A DNA stretch of 64,000 bases from the NCBI RefSeq assembly GCF_041434935.1, contig NZ_CP107964.1, positions 2,356,001 to 2,420,000 on the forward strand. Reading direction: 5' to 3'. The stretch's first letter is position 1; each line of letters begins with the position of its first letter. Both the position numbers and the translations under genes were made by a program. This stretch comes from Kitasatospora sp. NBC_00374 (lineage in GTDB: Bacteria > Actinomycetota > Actinomycetes > Streptomycetales > Streptomycetaceae). The notes below the pieces were generated by a model, which saw only the letters and a list, made by a program, of their open reading frames with translations, ran no database searches and was not told the origin of the DNA. This document shows positions 24,905 to 33,131 of the stretch, one piece after another.

Positions 24905-25870
24905 TCAGGAAAGAAGCAGCAGCTTTCCGGTGGTGGCGCGGGACTCCAGCAGTTCGTGCGCCTTGGCGGCCTCGTCGAGCGGGAGTTCGGCGTGGATCCT
25001 GGGGCGCAGCCGGCCGTCCGCCAGGTGGGCGAGGACGGCGGCGGCGGAGTCGGTGAGTGCCTGCCGGTCGCGGACGTGGTCGGCCAGGCTGGGCCGGGTG
25101 ACCTTGAGCGAGCCGAGGGCGCGCAGCCGCTCCAGGTCGAACGGCGGGACCTTGCCGCTGGAGAGTCCGCACAGGACGAGCAGTCCGCGCGGGGCCAGGG
25201 CGTGCAGGCTGGACTCGAAGGTGTCGGCACCGACCGAGTCGTAGACGACGGTGGCGCCGCCGCCGGTCAGTTCCTCGATCTGGCGGCGCATGCGCTCGGG
25301 TTCCAGGTAGGGCAGGACGAAGTCGGCGCCGTGTTCGCGGGCGGTCTCCCGTTTGGCCTCGGTGGAGGCGGTGGCGAGCACGGTGGCGCCGCGGGCCGCC
25401 GCGAACTGGACCAGCAGCCCGCCGAGCCCGCCCGCGCCGGCGTGCACCAGGACGGTGTCCCCGGCGCCGATCGGGTGGGTGGTGTGGCTGAGGTAGTGGG
25501 CGGCGAGCCCCTGCAGCAGGACCGCGGCGGCGGCCCGGGAGGAGACCTCGGGCGGCACCGGTACGGCCTTGGCGGCGGGCAGGACGGCGTACTCGGCGTA
25601 GGCGCCGAGCGCCGTCGCGTAGGCCACCCGGTCGCCGGTGGCGAATCCGGCGCCGGGGCCGGCCTCGACGACCGTCCCGGCGGCCTCCTGGCCGGGGACC
25701 AGCGGGAGGGGGGCGGGGTAGGTGCCGTCGCGGTAGTAGACGTCGATGAAGTTGACGCCGACGGCCTCGTGCCGGACGAGGATCTCGCCCGGCCCGGGCG
25801 CGGGCGTCGCCACCTCGCGTGCGACCAGGACCTCGGGCCCGCCGGGTTGCTCCACCAGGGTCGCGCGCAT
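24905..25870 (-). CDS. Quinone oxidoreductase / MDR-family NADPH reductase
   Basis: A 321-residue zeta-crystallin-type medium-chain reductase. The N-terminal GroES-like half has VGVNFIDVYYRDGTYP and LVPGQEAAGTV. The Rossmann half has TVLVHAGAGGLGGLLVQFAAARGATV, which binds NADPH, and VVYDSVGADTFE. The Cys/His ligands of zinc alcohol dehydrogenases are missing, as in QOR enzymes, which reduce quinones or enoyl compounds. AAAGGAA precedes the ATG. It is the last gene of the leftward glutamate-mutase set, 32 bp after the aminotransferase, and probably co-transcribed. It may instead be a general stress reductase. Confidence 0.85.
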   Translation of the reverse strand: MRATLVEQPGGPEVLVAREVATPAPGPGEILVRHEAVGVNFIDVYYRDGTYPAPLPLVPGQEAAGTVVEAGPGAGFATGDRVAYATALGAYAEYAVLPAAKAVPVPPEVSSRAAAAVLLQGLAAHYLSHTTHPIGAGDTVLVHAGAGGLGGLLVQFAAARGATVLATASTEAKRETAREHGADFVLPYLEPERMRRQIEELTGGGATVVYDSVGADTFESSLHALAPRGLLVLCGLSSGKVPPFDLERLRALGSLKVTRPSLADHVRDRQALTDSAAAVLAHLADGRLRPRIHAELPLDEAAKAHELLESRATTGKLLLLS

Positions 25871-25902
25871 GGCAATTCCTTTCGTCAGCAGCTGTGTTGA
25901 TG

Positions 25903-27312
25903 TTACGTCAGATAGGAGTCCGCGACCGTGAGCGCCTCGTCGACGACGGCCAGGCCCTCGCGGGCCTCCTCCTCGCTGGTGGTGCAGGGCGGCAGGATGT
26001 GCAGGCGGTTGTAGTTGGCGAAGGGCCACACGCCGCGCTTGCGGCAGGCCGCCATCACCTGGTTGACGGGCTCCGCCTCGGCCGGGGTGGCGGCGTACGG
26101 GACGAGCATCTCCCGGCTCTCGCGGTCGCGGACCAGCTCCAGGGCCCACATCACGCCGAGGCCGCGGACCTCGCCGACCGAGGGGTGGCGCTCGGCGATC
26201 TCCCGCAGGCCGGGGCCGAGGACGTGCTCGCCGAGCCGGGCGGCGTTCTCCACGATGCCCTCGTCCTCCATGGCCCGGATGGTGGCGACGGCGGCGGCGC
26301 AGGCGAGCGGGTGCCCGGAGTAGGTCAACCCGCCCGGGTAGACCCGGTGTTCGAACTCGGCGGCGACCCGTTCGGAGATCAGCACCCCGCCGAGCGGGAC
26401 GTAGCCGGAGTTGACGCCCTTGGCGAAGGTCATCAGGTCCGGCACCACGTCCCAGTTGTCGACCGCGAACCACCGGCCGGTGCGTCCGAAGCCGACCATC
26501 ACCTCGTCGGTGATCAGCAGGACGCCGTACTCGTCGCAGAGCTGCCGGACGCCCGCCAGGTAGCCCGCCGGGGGCACCAGCACGCCGCCGGTGCCGATCA
26601 CCGGTTCGAGCAGGACGGCGGCGATCGTCGACGGGCCCTCCATCCTGATCACCAGGTCGAGGTGGGCGAGGGCGCGCTCGCACTCCTCCTGCTCGGTGGT
26701 GGAGTTGAACGGCGAGCGGTAGAGGTAGGGGCCGAAGAAGTGGGCGACGCCGGCCGCGCCGGTGTCGGTGGCCCAGCGCCGGGGGTCACCGGTGAGGTGC
26801 ATCGAGGTGGCGGTGGAGCCGTGGTACGAGCGGTACGCGGACAGGACCTTGGGGCGGCCGGTGGTCAGCCGGGCCATCCGGACGGCGTGTTCGTTGGCCT
26901 CGGTGCCGCCGTTGGTGAAGAAGACCTTGTCCAGGTCGCCGGGTGCGTGCGCGGCGACCAGCCCCGCCGCCTCGCTGCGCCGGTCGTTGGCGAAGTGCGG
27001 GGCGATGGTGCACAGGCGGGCGGCCTGCTCCTGGATCGCCTGGACGACCTTGGGGTGGGCGTGGCCGATGTTGAGGTTGACGAACTGGGACGAGAAGTCG
27101 AGGTAGCGGTTGCCCTCGTAGTCCCAGAAGTAGGAGCCGGCCGCGCCGGCCACCGGCACCGGGCTGATCTGCCCCTGCGCCGACCAGGAGTGGAAGACGT
27201 GCGCCCGGTCGGCGGCCCGGATCTCCTGGGCGAGTGCGGGGTCACGGTCCCGGGTGACGGCCCGGTCGAGGGCGGTGGTGGCGGCGGGGGTGTCGATGTC
27301 GTCGACGGTCAT
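25903..27312 (-). CDS. Class III PLP-dependent aminotransferase
   Basis: A 469-residue fold-type I omega-aminotransferase. Markers are VFHSWSAQGQ, FTNGGTEANEHAVRMAR, AYRSYHGSTATSMHLTG, the PLP-binding LLITDEVMVGFGRTG and the Schiff-base Lys in MTFAKGVNSGYVPLGG. Family members move amino groups from omega- or beta-amino acids, so 3-aminoisobutyrate or a related product of this cluster is a plausible substrate, which is inference. ATG 27312 is preceded by CGAGGTG; a GTG at 27321 overlapping the glmE stop is an alternative. Confidence 0.87.
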   Translation of the reverse strand: MTVDDIDTPAATTALDRAVTRDRDPALAQEIRAADRAHVFHSWSAQGQISPVPVAGAAGSYFWDYEGNRYLDFSSQFVNLNIGHAHPKVVQAIQEQAARLCTIAPHFANDRRSEAAGLVAAHAPGDLDKVFFTNGGTEANEHAVRMARLTTGRPKVLSAYRSYHGSTATSMHLTGDPRRWATDTGAAGVAHFFGPYLYRSPFNSTTEQEECERALAHLDLVIRMEGPSTIAAVLLEPVIGTGGVLVPPAGYLAGVRQLCDEYGVLLITDEVMVGFGRTGRWFAVDNWDVVPDLMTFAKGVNSGYVPLGGVLISERVAAEFEHRVYPGGLTYSGHPLACAAAVATIRAMEDEGIVENAARLGEHVLGPGLREIAERHPSVGEVRGLGVMWALELVRDRESREMLVPYAATPAEAEPVNQVMAACRKRGVWPFANYNRLHILPPCTTSEEEAREGLAVVDEALTVADSYLT

Positions 27313-27317
27313 GGTGT

Positions 27318-28679
27318 TCACCTCGTGGGCTCAAGGAAGTAGTTGATGTCCGCGGTGACGCTCTCGATGATCCGGTCGGGGTCCGCCCTGGCTCCGAGCC
27401 GGCTCTCGTGGAAGTGCCGGGTCCGGGCGGAGAACGGCAGCCCGGCGTGGTGGAGGTAGCGGACGGCCCCGGAGGGGTCCCGGCCGGGGATGACCTCCGA
27501 GCGGGCGTGTCGGCTGGCGCTGAACGGGATGTCGAGCCGGCCTGCCGCGAAGGCCCGGGCGACGGCGCCGGCCAGGTCGTCGGCGCCGTCCTGCAGGACG
27601 GGCTCGACCAGTTCCTCGACCTCACGCCGGATCCAGTGCTCCTCCTCGGCGATCCGCTCCTCGTCGAGCCGGACGAAGTCCAGCAGTCCGGAGAGGGCGA
27701 GCGAGGTGGTGCGGATGCCGTGGGCGTTGGCGGCGGCGTCGGGGATGCCGTGCGCCTCCTGGTTGGTCTTGTTGATCACCTTGGTGGCGCGGCCCAGCCG
27801 GGCGACCAGCCCGCCGTAGAGGATCAGCTCGTCGGCGGCCCGCTCGGAGTGCGGGAAGACGCCCATGAACTGGTGCAGCACCGGGAAGACCTCGACCGAG
27901 TCCGGCAGGTAGCGGCGGGCCAGGGTGCGCACCGACCGCAGGGCGGCGATGTCCTGGTGCGCCTCGCCGCCCTGCGGGTAGGCGATCGACAGGCACCGCA
28001 CGCCGGCCCGGGCCGCCAGTACGGCCTCCAGCAGGGTGAGGGCGAGGCTGATGGACGGCGGTACCAGGACGGCGGTCAGGGTGCCGAACAGTTCGCGGTC
28101 CACCACCACGCCCTGCTCGGCCAGCCGCCCGCAGGCCGCGTCCACCTGCTGCCAGGCGCGCAGCGAGCGCTCCAGCGGGACGTCCTTCGAGTAGGGGAGG
28201 TTGTAGGTCACGCCGCCCCCCTCGAAGGAGCTGATCCCGGAGGCCACCGTGACGGCGAACAGGTCGCGGGCGTCGGGCGATCCGTGCCGGACCTCCAGCG
28301 GGACGGCGACCGCCTCGTTGAGCTCGCGCCCGCGCTGCCAGCCGTGGGCGACCAGCGGGTAGCCGTTGAGGTCGCCGGGGCTCTCCAGGAGCAGCCGCCG
28401 GGCGGTGGCGAACTGCTTCAGCCGGGTGTACGAGTCGATGGTGAGGGTCAGGATGCCGGGCCCGGCCCGTTCCAGGGTGCGCAGCAGGGTGGTCATCTGC
28501 TCGTGGCCGCCGACCCCGCAGCGGGGCTGGACGACCGGCCGCCCGGTCCGGTCGGCCTCCCGCAGGACGTCGACGGCCAGGGGCTTTCCGCAGTCCCGGA
28601 GGTAGCCGACGGCCTCTGCGGCGGGCGGCAGGGACGCCGCCACCTCGGGGTGCAGCTCCAGTTCGTCGAACGCGGACAC
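27318..28679 (-). CDS. glmE: Glutamate (methylaspartate) mutase, large subunit E
   Basis: A 453-residue TIM-barrel subunit of coenzyme-B12-dependent glutamate mutase, which converts L-glutamate to (2S,3S)-3-methylaspartate. Substrate-binding residues known from the clostridial enzyme are all recognisable: Arg in VVQPRCGVG, Arg in TIDSYTR, Arg in LEVRHGS, Glu in SSFEGGG, the two Tyr in [10 protein letters not shown], and the Lys/Lys/Glu of [15 protein letters not shown]. The length matches the family. The GTG start has GGGGGAG upstream, 13 bp after the glmS stop. No MutL-type reactivating protein is nearby. Confidence 0.93.
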   Translation of the reverse strand: MSAFDELELHPEVAASLPPAAEAVGYLRDCGKPLAVDVLREADRTGRPVVQPRCGVGGHEQMTTLLRTLERAGPGILTLTIDSYTRLKQFATARRLLLESPGDLNGYPLVAHGWQRGRELNEAVAVPLEVRHGSPDARDLFAVTVASGISSFEGGGVTYNLPYSKDVPLERSLRAWQQVDAACGRLAEQGVVVDRELFGTLTAVLVPPSISLALTLLEAVLAARAGVRCLSIAYPQGGEAHQDIAALRSVRTLARRYLPDSVEVFPVLHQFMGVFPHSERAADELILYGGLVARLGRATKVINKTNQEAHGIPDAAANAHGIRTTSLALSGLLDFVRLDEERIAEEEHWIRREVEELVEPVLQDGADDLAGAVARAFAAGRLDIPFSASRHARSEVIPGRDPSGAVRYLHHAGLPFSARTRHFHESRLGARADPDRIIESVTADINYFLEPTR

Positions 28680-28692
28680 GGCACTCCCCCGG

Positions 28693-29121
28693 TCAGGCGC
28701 CGGCGAGCTGGGTCGCCCGGGCGGCGCTGATGAGGTCGAGCAGGACGGGCAGCTGGGTGGCGTCGGCGAGCAGGTGGTCGACGCCGAGGGAGCGCAGGCG
28801 TTCCTCCTCGTCGCCGTTCTTGCGGCTGCCGACGGAGAGGTTGCCGCCGACCACCACCGGGCAGTGCAGCAGGCCGCGGGCGCGCAGCTCGGGCAGGGTG
28901 CGCAGGTCCTGGTGGGCGTGGCCGTTGAGGCTGCCGATGACGACGGCCTCGGCGTGCGGGTGGGCGGCGTGGGCCTCGGCGAAGTCGGCGAGCGGGGTGC
29001 ACACGCCGAGGTTGAGCACCTGGAGTCCGTGCAGGCGCAGTTGCATCGCGATCAGGTGGTTGGCGACGGCGTGGGCGTCACTCTCGGCCACGCCGAGGAT
29101 GACCAGTCGGTCCTCGCTCAT
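28693..29121 (-). CDS. glmS: Glutamate (methylaspartate) mutase, B12-binding subunit S
   Basis: A 142-residue flavodoxin-like cobalamin-binding subunit that docks on GlmE. The axial His ligand is in ESDAHAVANHLI, the SxL motif is GSLNGHAHQD and the GG motif is VVVGGNLSVG. The classic DxHxxG reads DxHxxA here. The ATG has GAGAGGAA upstream. It should form an epsilon-2/sigma-2 complex with the adjacent GlmE. The name should not be confused with glucosamine-phosphate synthase GlmS. Confidence 0.92.
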   Translation of the reverse strand: MSEDRLVILGVAESDAHAVANHLIAMQLRLHGLQVLNLGVCTPLADFAEAHAAHPHAEAVVIGSLNGHAHQDLRTLPELRARGLLHCPVVVGGNLSVGSRKNGDEEERLRSLGVDHLLADATQLPVLLDLISAARATQLAGA

Positions 29122-29159
29122 GGGTTCCTCTCAGGGGCGGACGGTGGTTCTCGGCCGGG

Positions 29160-29223
29160 CCGGCCGTGGCAGGCCGTGGTCGGCGCCGGTCGGCCGTGGT
29201 CGGCGCCGGCCTGCCGCGGCCGG
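29160..29223. repeat. Long hairpin with nested 20-bp direct repeats
   Basis: Arms 29160-29176 and 29207-29223 pair over 17 positions with one mismatch. The loop region contains a near-exact 20-bp direct repeat (29174-29193 and 29194-29213). It fills the 105-bp gap between the desaturase and glmS on the minus strand and may terminate or attenuate readthrough, or stabilise a processed 3' end. Confidence 0.6.
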
Positions 29224-29226
29224 GTC

Positions 29227-30447
29227 TCAGTCGTCGAAGGCGGCGAACAGCTCGCGTCCGCTGACCTCGGCGAGCCGGGCCGGGTCGTACTCGGCCGGGT
29301 CGGCCGCCGCCAGCGAGTCGAAGACCAGGTTGACGGCGGGGACCAGTCCCCAGACCTCCCGGTAGGGCGGCCAGCCGCGCCCGGGTGTGCGGTCGTCCGC
29401 GGCGCGCTCGAAGATGTACCCGGCCCAGCGGCGGCTCATCGGGTGGCGGTGGTGGAAGTCGTGGCACACGGTGTCCCCGGTGAGGACCAGGTAGCGGGCC
29501 GGGAAGTGGACCAGCAGCATCCTGGCCCACCAGCGGGTCCAGCCGAGCAGGCGGCGCGGGAGCGGCAGTCCCGGCGCCGGGGCGCGCTCGCCGAGGAAGA
29601 TCGCGTTGGTGAGGCTGCCGAAGTAGGCCTTGCCGCGGCGCTCGGTGGTGTCGGCGGACGGGAAGGTGTGCTTCACGCACAGCCGCAGGGTGTTGCTGAG
29701 CTGGTAGAAGAAGGTGAGCGGCAGGACCCAGGCGACCAGCAGGAAGGTCCAGCCGTGCAGCCAGCCGGCCAGGGCGGCCGCCGCCGCGTACCCGGTGAGG
29801 GTGAGCGTGCGTTCGGTACGGGAGGCGGTCGACCAGTACGAGCGGGCGCGGGCGACCAGGAAGCGGGCGTGGAAGGACGGCGAGGCCAGTTTGCCGAGCA
29901 GCACCTTGCGCCACATCTGGCGTCGGGTCATGCCGGGACGCAGTTCCAGGCTGACCAGGAAGGCCTGCACGGTCGGGTCGCGCAGGGTCATGTGGTGCAG
30001 GGCGTGGTGGTCGGCGACGTGTTCGGTCCGGTACCGCTCGAAGTGCTGGATCATCAGGGTGGCGGCGATGATCCGGCCGAGCACGCGGTCCGGGCGCGGT
30101 CGGGCCCACATGTTCTGGTGGGCGCACTGGTGGAAGATCATCATTCGTAGGTTGCGCATGCCGTGCAGGGTCATGGCCCAGCCGACGGGCAGCAGCGCGA
30201 GCCACCCGCCGGCCAGGGTCAGGGCGGCGCCGGTGACGGCGAGGCCGCAGCCGATCGAGATCAGCGCGTTCAGCAGGTGGGCGGTGGGTGACAGCCGCAC
30301 GGGGCGCTGGTCGGTGTGGGGTTTGCCGGTCAGGAAGGTCAGTGGCAGGGCGAGCACACCCGGGAGGGTGTGCATCGAGTCCCGGATCCCGGCCGCGTCG
30401 GCGCCGCGGCCGGCTCCCGGCTCGTAGCCCCGGTCGAGGAGTACCAC
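29227..30447 (-). CDS. Membrane fatty-acid desaturase
   Basis: A 406-residue di-iron membrane desaturase. The three His boxes are HQCAHQN (about 109), EHVADHHALHH (about 141) and HDFHHRH (about 330), separated by hydrophobic segments, with four predicted membrane helices. It should introduce a double bond into an acyl chain or a carrier-bound acid. Its placement between a PLP decarboxylase and glutamate mutase is unusual. GAAGGG lies nine bases before the GTG start. The 54-bp spacing to the upstream decarboxylase suggests co-transcription. Confidence 0.85.
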   Translation of the reverse strand: MVLLDRGYEPGAGRGADAAGIRDSMHTLPGVLALPLTFLTGKPHTDQRPVRLSPTAHLLNALISIGCGLAVTGAALTLAGGWLALLPVGWAMTLHGMRNLRMMIFHQCAHQNMWARPRPDRVLGRIIAATLMIQHFERYRTEHVADHHALHHMTLRDPTVQAFLVSLELRPGMTRRQMWRKVLLGKLASPSFHARFLVARARSYWSTASRTERTLTLTGYAAAAALAGWLHGWTFLLVAWVLPLTFFYQLSNTLRLCVKHTFPSADTTERRGKAYFGSLTNAIFLGERAPAPGLPLPRRLLGWTRWWARMLLVHFPARYLVLTGDTVCHDFHHRHPMSRRWAGYIFERAADDRTPGRGWPPYREVWGLVPAVNLVFDSLAAADPAEYDPARLAEVSGRELFAAFDD

Positions 30448-30501
30448 GTGTCGTGCCCTTCTCGTGTCGAGGTCCGAGGTTCGCCTAGAGGTGACGTGCC
30501 G

Positions 30502-32022
30502 TCAGCTCTGCTGCTCGGCCAGGGCCTTGGCGGCGGTGTCGAGCACCGAGTCGATCACCAGGTCGAGGTCGGCGTCGGCCGTCGCGGGGTTGAGCATCAT
30601 CAGCTTCAGGAAGACCGGCTGGGAGCCGTCCGCCCGCGGGACCCTGGTCCGGGCGAGCAGGGCGGTGCCCTCGGCCATCAGCCGGCGGCGCAGGGCGCCG
30701 TTGAAGGCGTCCGCGTCGATCCGGTCGTCGGCCGGCAGGTAGCGGAACAGCACGGTGCTGAAGGCGGGTTCGGCGGCCAGTTCCAGCCGCGGTTCGGCGG
30801 CGATCCGGGCGGCGGCGTGCCGGGCCTGGTCGTGGCAGCGGTCGACCATCGCGGCGAGCCCGTCCCGGCCCAGGGTGCGCAGGGTGACAGCGATCTTCAG
30901 GGCGTCGGAGCGCCGGGTGGCCTGGATCGAGGTGCCGTAGAGCCCGAAGTACCCGGCTTCCTTGTCGTCGCCGGCGTTCAGGGTCGTGGTCTGCTGGGCG
31001 AGCGGGCCGAACGAGTCGGCGTCCTTGACCAGGAAGATGCCGGAGGAGGCCGGGGTCCAGCCGAACTTGTGCAGGTCCATGGTGATGGAGTCGGCCTCGG
31101 CCAGGCCGTCCAGCATGCCGCGCAGCCGGGGCGAGAACAGCGCGCCGCCGCCGTAGGCGGCGTCCGCGTGCAGCCAGACGTTGTGCCGCCGGGCGATCTC
31201 GGCCAGCTCGGGGAGCGGGTCGACCCAGCCCTCGTCGGTGGAGCCGGCGCAGGCGATCAGGGCGATCGGCAGGACGTCGTCGCCGAGTTCGGCGAGCATC
31301 CGGTCGGTCTCCGCGGGGAGGATCCGGCCGACCAGGTCGGTGGGGACCCGCAGGATGGCGTCCTCGCCGATGCCGACGATGCCGGCGGCGCGGCCGATCG
31401 AGAAGTGGGTGGCCGGGGAGCAGAGCACGACCGGGCGGCGTTCCAGGGCGGCGATGCCGTCCTGGAAGGGGCGGCCGGCGCCGCGGCGGGCGGCGGTGTT
31501 GTCGCGGGCGGCGAGCAGCGCCATCAGGTTCGAGAGCGAGCCGCCCGCGGTGAGCGTGCCGCCCGAGCCGGGGCCGTAACCGGCCAGCCGGGTCAGCTCG
31601 CCGACCACGTACTTCTCCAGCTCCAGCGCGAACGGGCCGCTCTCCCAGGCGTGCAGTGACTGGTTGAGGGTCGCGGTGACCAGCTCGGCCGCGGCGGCGA
31701 CCGTGGTCGGCGGGCACTGCATCCGGGCGACCGCCGCCGGGTGGGTCACGTCGACCGAGAACTCGGCGTAGGCCTCGATCAGTTCGCGGAACGCCGTCGC
31801 GGGTTCGGCGGGCTCGGCGGGCAGCAGCGGCCCGGCCAGCGCGCGGCGGGCGGCCTCGGCGGCGGCGGCCGGACCGCCCTCGCGGACCGGGCCGCCGCGG
31901 ACGGTGTGCGCGGCGGCCAGCACGTCGATCGCGGTGTTGACCAGGGAGCGCAGCTCCTCCAGCCCTTCGACCGTTCCGGCCGGCCGGAACACGGACGTGC
32001 TCGCATGCTCGATCTTGACCAT
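30502..32022 (-). CDS. PLP-dependent group II amino-acid decarboxylase
   Basis: A 506-residue fold-type I decarboxylase of the glutamate/diaminobutyrate group. Visible motifs are HPAAVARMQCPPT, TAGGSLSNLMALLAARD, WLHADAAYGGGALFS and the PLP Lys in SITMDLHKFGWTPASSGIFL. The DLHKFGW form is closer to L-2,4-diaminobutyrate decarboxylases than to glutamate decarboxylase. In context it could decarboxylate 3-methylaspartate or a diamino acid, which is inference. AGGAGG precedes the ATG. The upstream gap holds 11-bp-spaced TCGATA repeats typical of SARP sites, so the adjacent SARP probably activates this gene. Confidence 0.85.
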   Translation of the reverse strand: MVKIEHASTSVFRPAGTVEGLEELRSLVNTAIDVLAAAHTVRGGPVREGGPAAAAEAARRALAGPLLPAEPAEPATAFRELIEAYAEFSVDVTHPAAVARMQCPPTTVAAAAELVTATLNQSLHAWESGPFALELEKYVVGELTRLAGYGPGSGGTLTAGGSLSNLMALLAARDNTAARRGAGRPFQDGIAALERRPVVLCSPATHFSIGRAAGIVGIGEDAILRVPTDLVGRILPAETDRMLAELGDDVLPIALIACAGSTDEGWVDPLPELAEIARRHNVWLHADAAYGGGALFSPRLRGMLDGLAEADSITMDLHKFGWTPASSGIFLVKDADSFGPLAQQTTTLNAGDDKEAGYFGLYGTSIQATRRSDALKIAVTLRTLGRDGLAAMVDRCHDQARHAAARIAAEPRLELAAEPAFSTVLFRYLPADDRIDADAFNGALRRRLMAEGTALLARTRVPRADGSQPVFLKLMMLNPATADADLDLVIDSVLDTAAKALAEQQS

Positions 32023-32054
32023 GGTGAAGCCCTCCTGGCGTGCGTCCGGTACGT

Positions 32055-32069
32055 CACCTGTGACAGGTG
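32055..32069. promoter_or_regulatory. Palindrome in decarboxylase promoter region
   Basis: CACCTGT-G-ACAGGTG, seven perfect base pairs around one base, 33 bp upstream of the decarboxylase start on the minus strand. Possible operator or 5'-UTR hairpin. Confidence 0.45.
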
Positions 32070-32108
32070 CTGGTCAGCAGGTGCTCGACCGATTGCACGC
32101 GGAGGGGA

Positions 32109-32125
32109 TATCGAATCGGTATCGA
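32109..32125 (-). promoter_or_regulatory. Candidate SARP-binding direct repeats
   Basis: On the minus strand TCGATA occurs twice with starts exactly 11 bases apart (32125-32120 and 32114-32109). SARP proteins of the ActII-4/DnrI type bind TCGA-containing repeats at 11-bp spacing just upstream of -10 regions. The site lies about 90 bp before the decarboxylase ATG, next to a SARP gene. Confidence 0.5.
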
Positions 32126-32129
32126 CCGC

Positions 32130-33131
32130 CTATTGCCGCTCCTCGGCCCGCGCCGAGCGCGCGCCGGGCGCCACCGTGCGGGACCGTGGGGGGATGTGCC
32201 CGGTGCGGCGGATCGCGGCGTGGCAGAGCCGGGTCAGGAAGGTCGCGTCGTACGCGCCGGTGCCGAGCAGCTCGACCAGGACGCTCTCGTCGGCGTCGCG
32301 CCAGCGGGCGGTGCCGTCGGCGATCACCGCGCCGAGTCTCGACTCAACCGGCCGTCGACCGCCGGTGAGTTCGAGCGCCCGGCAGGCCTCGCTGCGCCGG
32401 GTGAACAGCCGGCGGCCGTCCTCGGCCGGCCCGAGGAACCGCCAGTCGTCCACCACCAGGTGGTCGGCGAACACGTACATCTCCTCCGGGAGGTCCGCGC
32501 CGGTGGCGTTGACCAGCACCGCGCCCGGGGCGGTCCAGTCCGGGCGCGGTTGCTCGGCCTCGCCGGTCAGCAGCACCAGGTCGGCGCCGAGCAGGGTCTC
32601 GCGGACGTCGGCGGCGAAGGTCAGCCCGACGCCCCGCTCGCGCAGCGCGCGGGCCAGCCGCCACCACAGCCGAGCCGTCCGGGCCGGGTCCCGGTCGTGC
32701 AGCGCCACATGGGTCAACCCGGGTAGCCGTACCGCCAGTTGAACCAGCTGCGCCTCGGCCAGCGCGCCCGCCCCGACCACCCCGGCGGTGACCACCCCGC
32801 CGGGGGCGAGGGCGCACATCGCGGCGGTGCTCAGGCAGGCCGTCCACAGCCGCAGCGCGCAGGACGCCGACAGCGCCCACTCCCGCTTCAACAGGCCGTC
32901 GTAGAGCCGGACCTCGTCCGTGTCCGCGCACACCCGCAGCACCGCGTGCGAGGAGCCCCCGCCACCGGCCGGCCGGGCCAGCGCCTCGCGCACCACCGCC
33001 AGCGGGTCCAGGGCCCGGAAGGTCGCCTCGGCCTCCTCGTCGCTCAGCCGCAGGACCGGGCCGTCCCCGTCGCACCGGCCGCCCCGGTCCTGGCGGGCCG
33101 CCAGGTGCGCGGGGTCGGACGGACGCTTCAC
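32130..33131 (-). CDS. Divergent ornithine cyclodeaminase / mu-crystallin family protein
   Basis: A 333-residue NAD-dependent OCD-family protein. The N-terminus (VLRLSDEEAEATFRALDP) and the Rossmann part (TAGVVGAGALAEAQLVQLAV, ALHDRDPARTARLWW, VLVNATGADLPEEMYV with the catalytic Asp) fit the family. The usual GxKxxxxxPxN substrate loop is not recognisable, and the GxGxQA fingerprint is GAGALAEAQ, so the reaction may differ from ornithine to proline. SbnB-like and reductive-deamination relatives exist. The GTG start overlaps the SARP stop (GTGA), so the two are co-translated. Confidence 0.75.
   Translation of the reverse strand: MKRPSDPAHLAARQDRGGRCDGDGPVLRLSDEEAEATFRALDPLAVVREALARPAGGGGSSHAVLRVCADTDEVRLYDGLLKREWALSASCALRLWTACLSTAAMCALAPGGVVTAGVVGAGALAEAQLVQLAVRLPGLTHVALHDRDPARTARLWWRLARALRERGVGLTFAADVRETLLGADLVLLTGEAEQPRPDWTAPGAVLVNATGADLPEEMYVFADHLVVDDWRFLGPAEDGRRLFTRRSEACRALELTGGRRPVESRLGAVIADGTARWRDADESVLVELLGTGAYDATFLTRLCHAAIRRTGHIPPRSRTVAPGARSARAEERQ

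Noticed and set aside
25871-26683. Long in-frame extension of the quinone reductase
   Set aside because: It is antisense-frame readthrough overlapping the aminotransferase, and is Arg/Gly-rich without domain similarity; the ATG at 25870 has a ribosome binding site.
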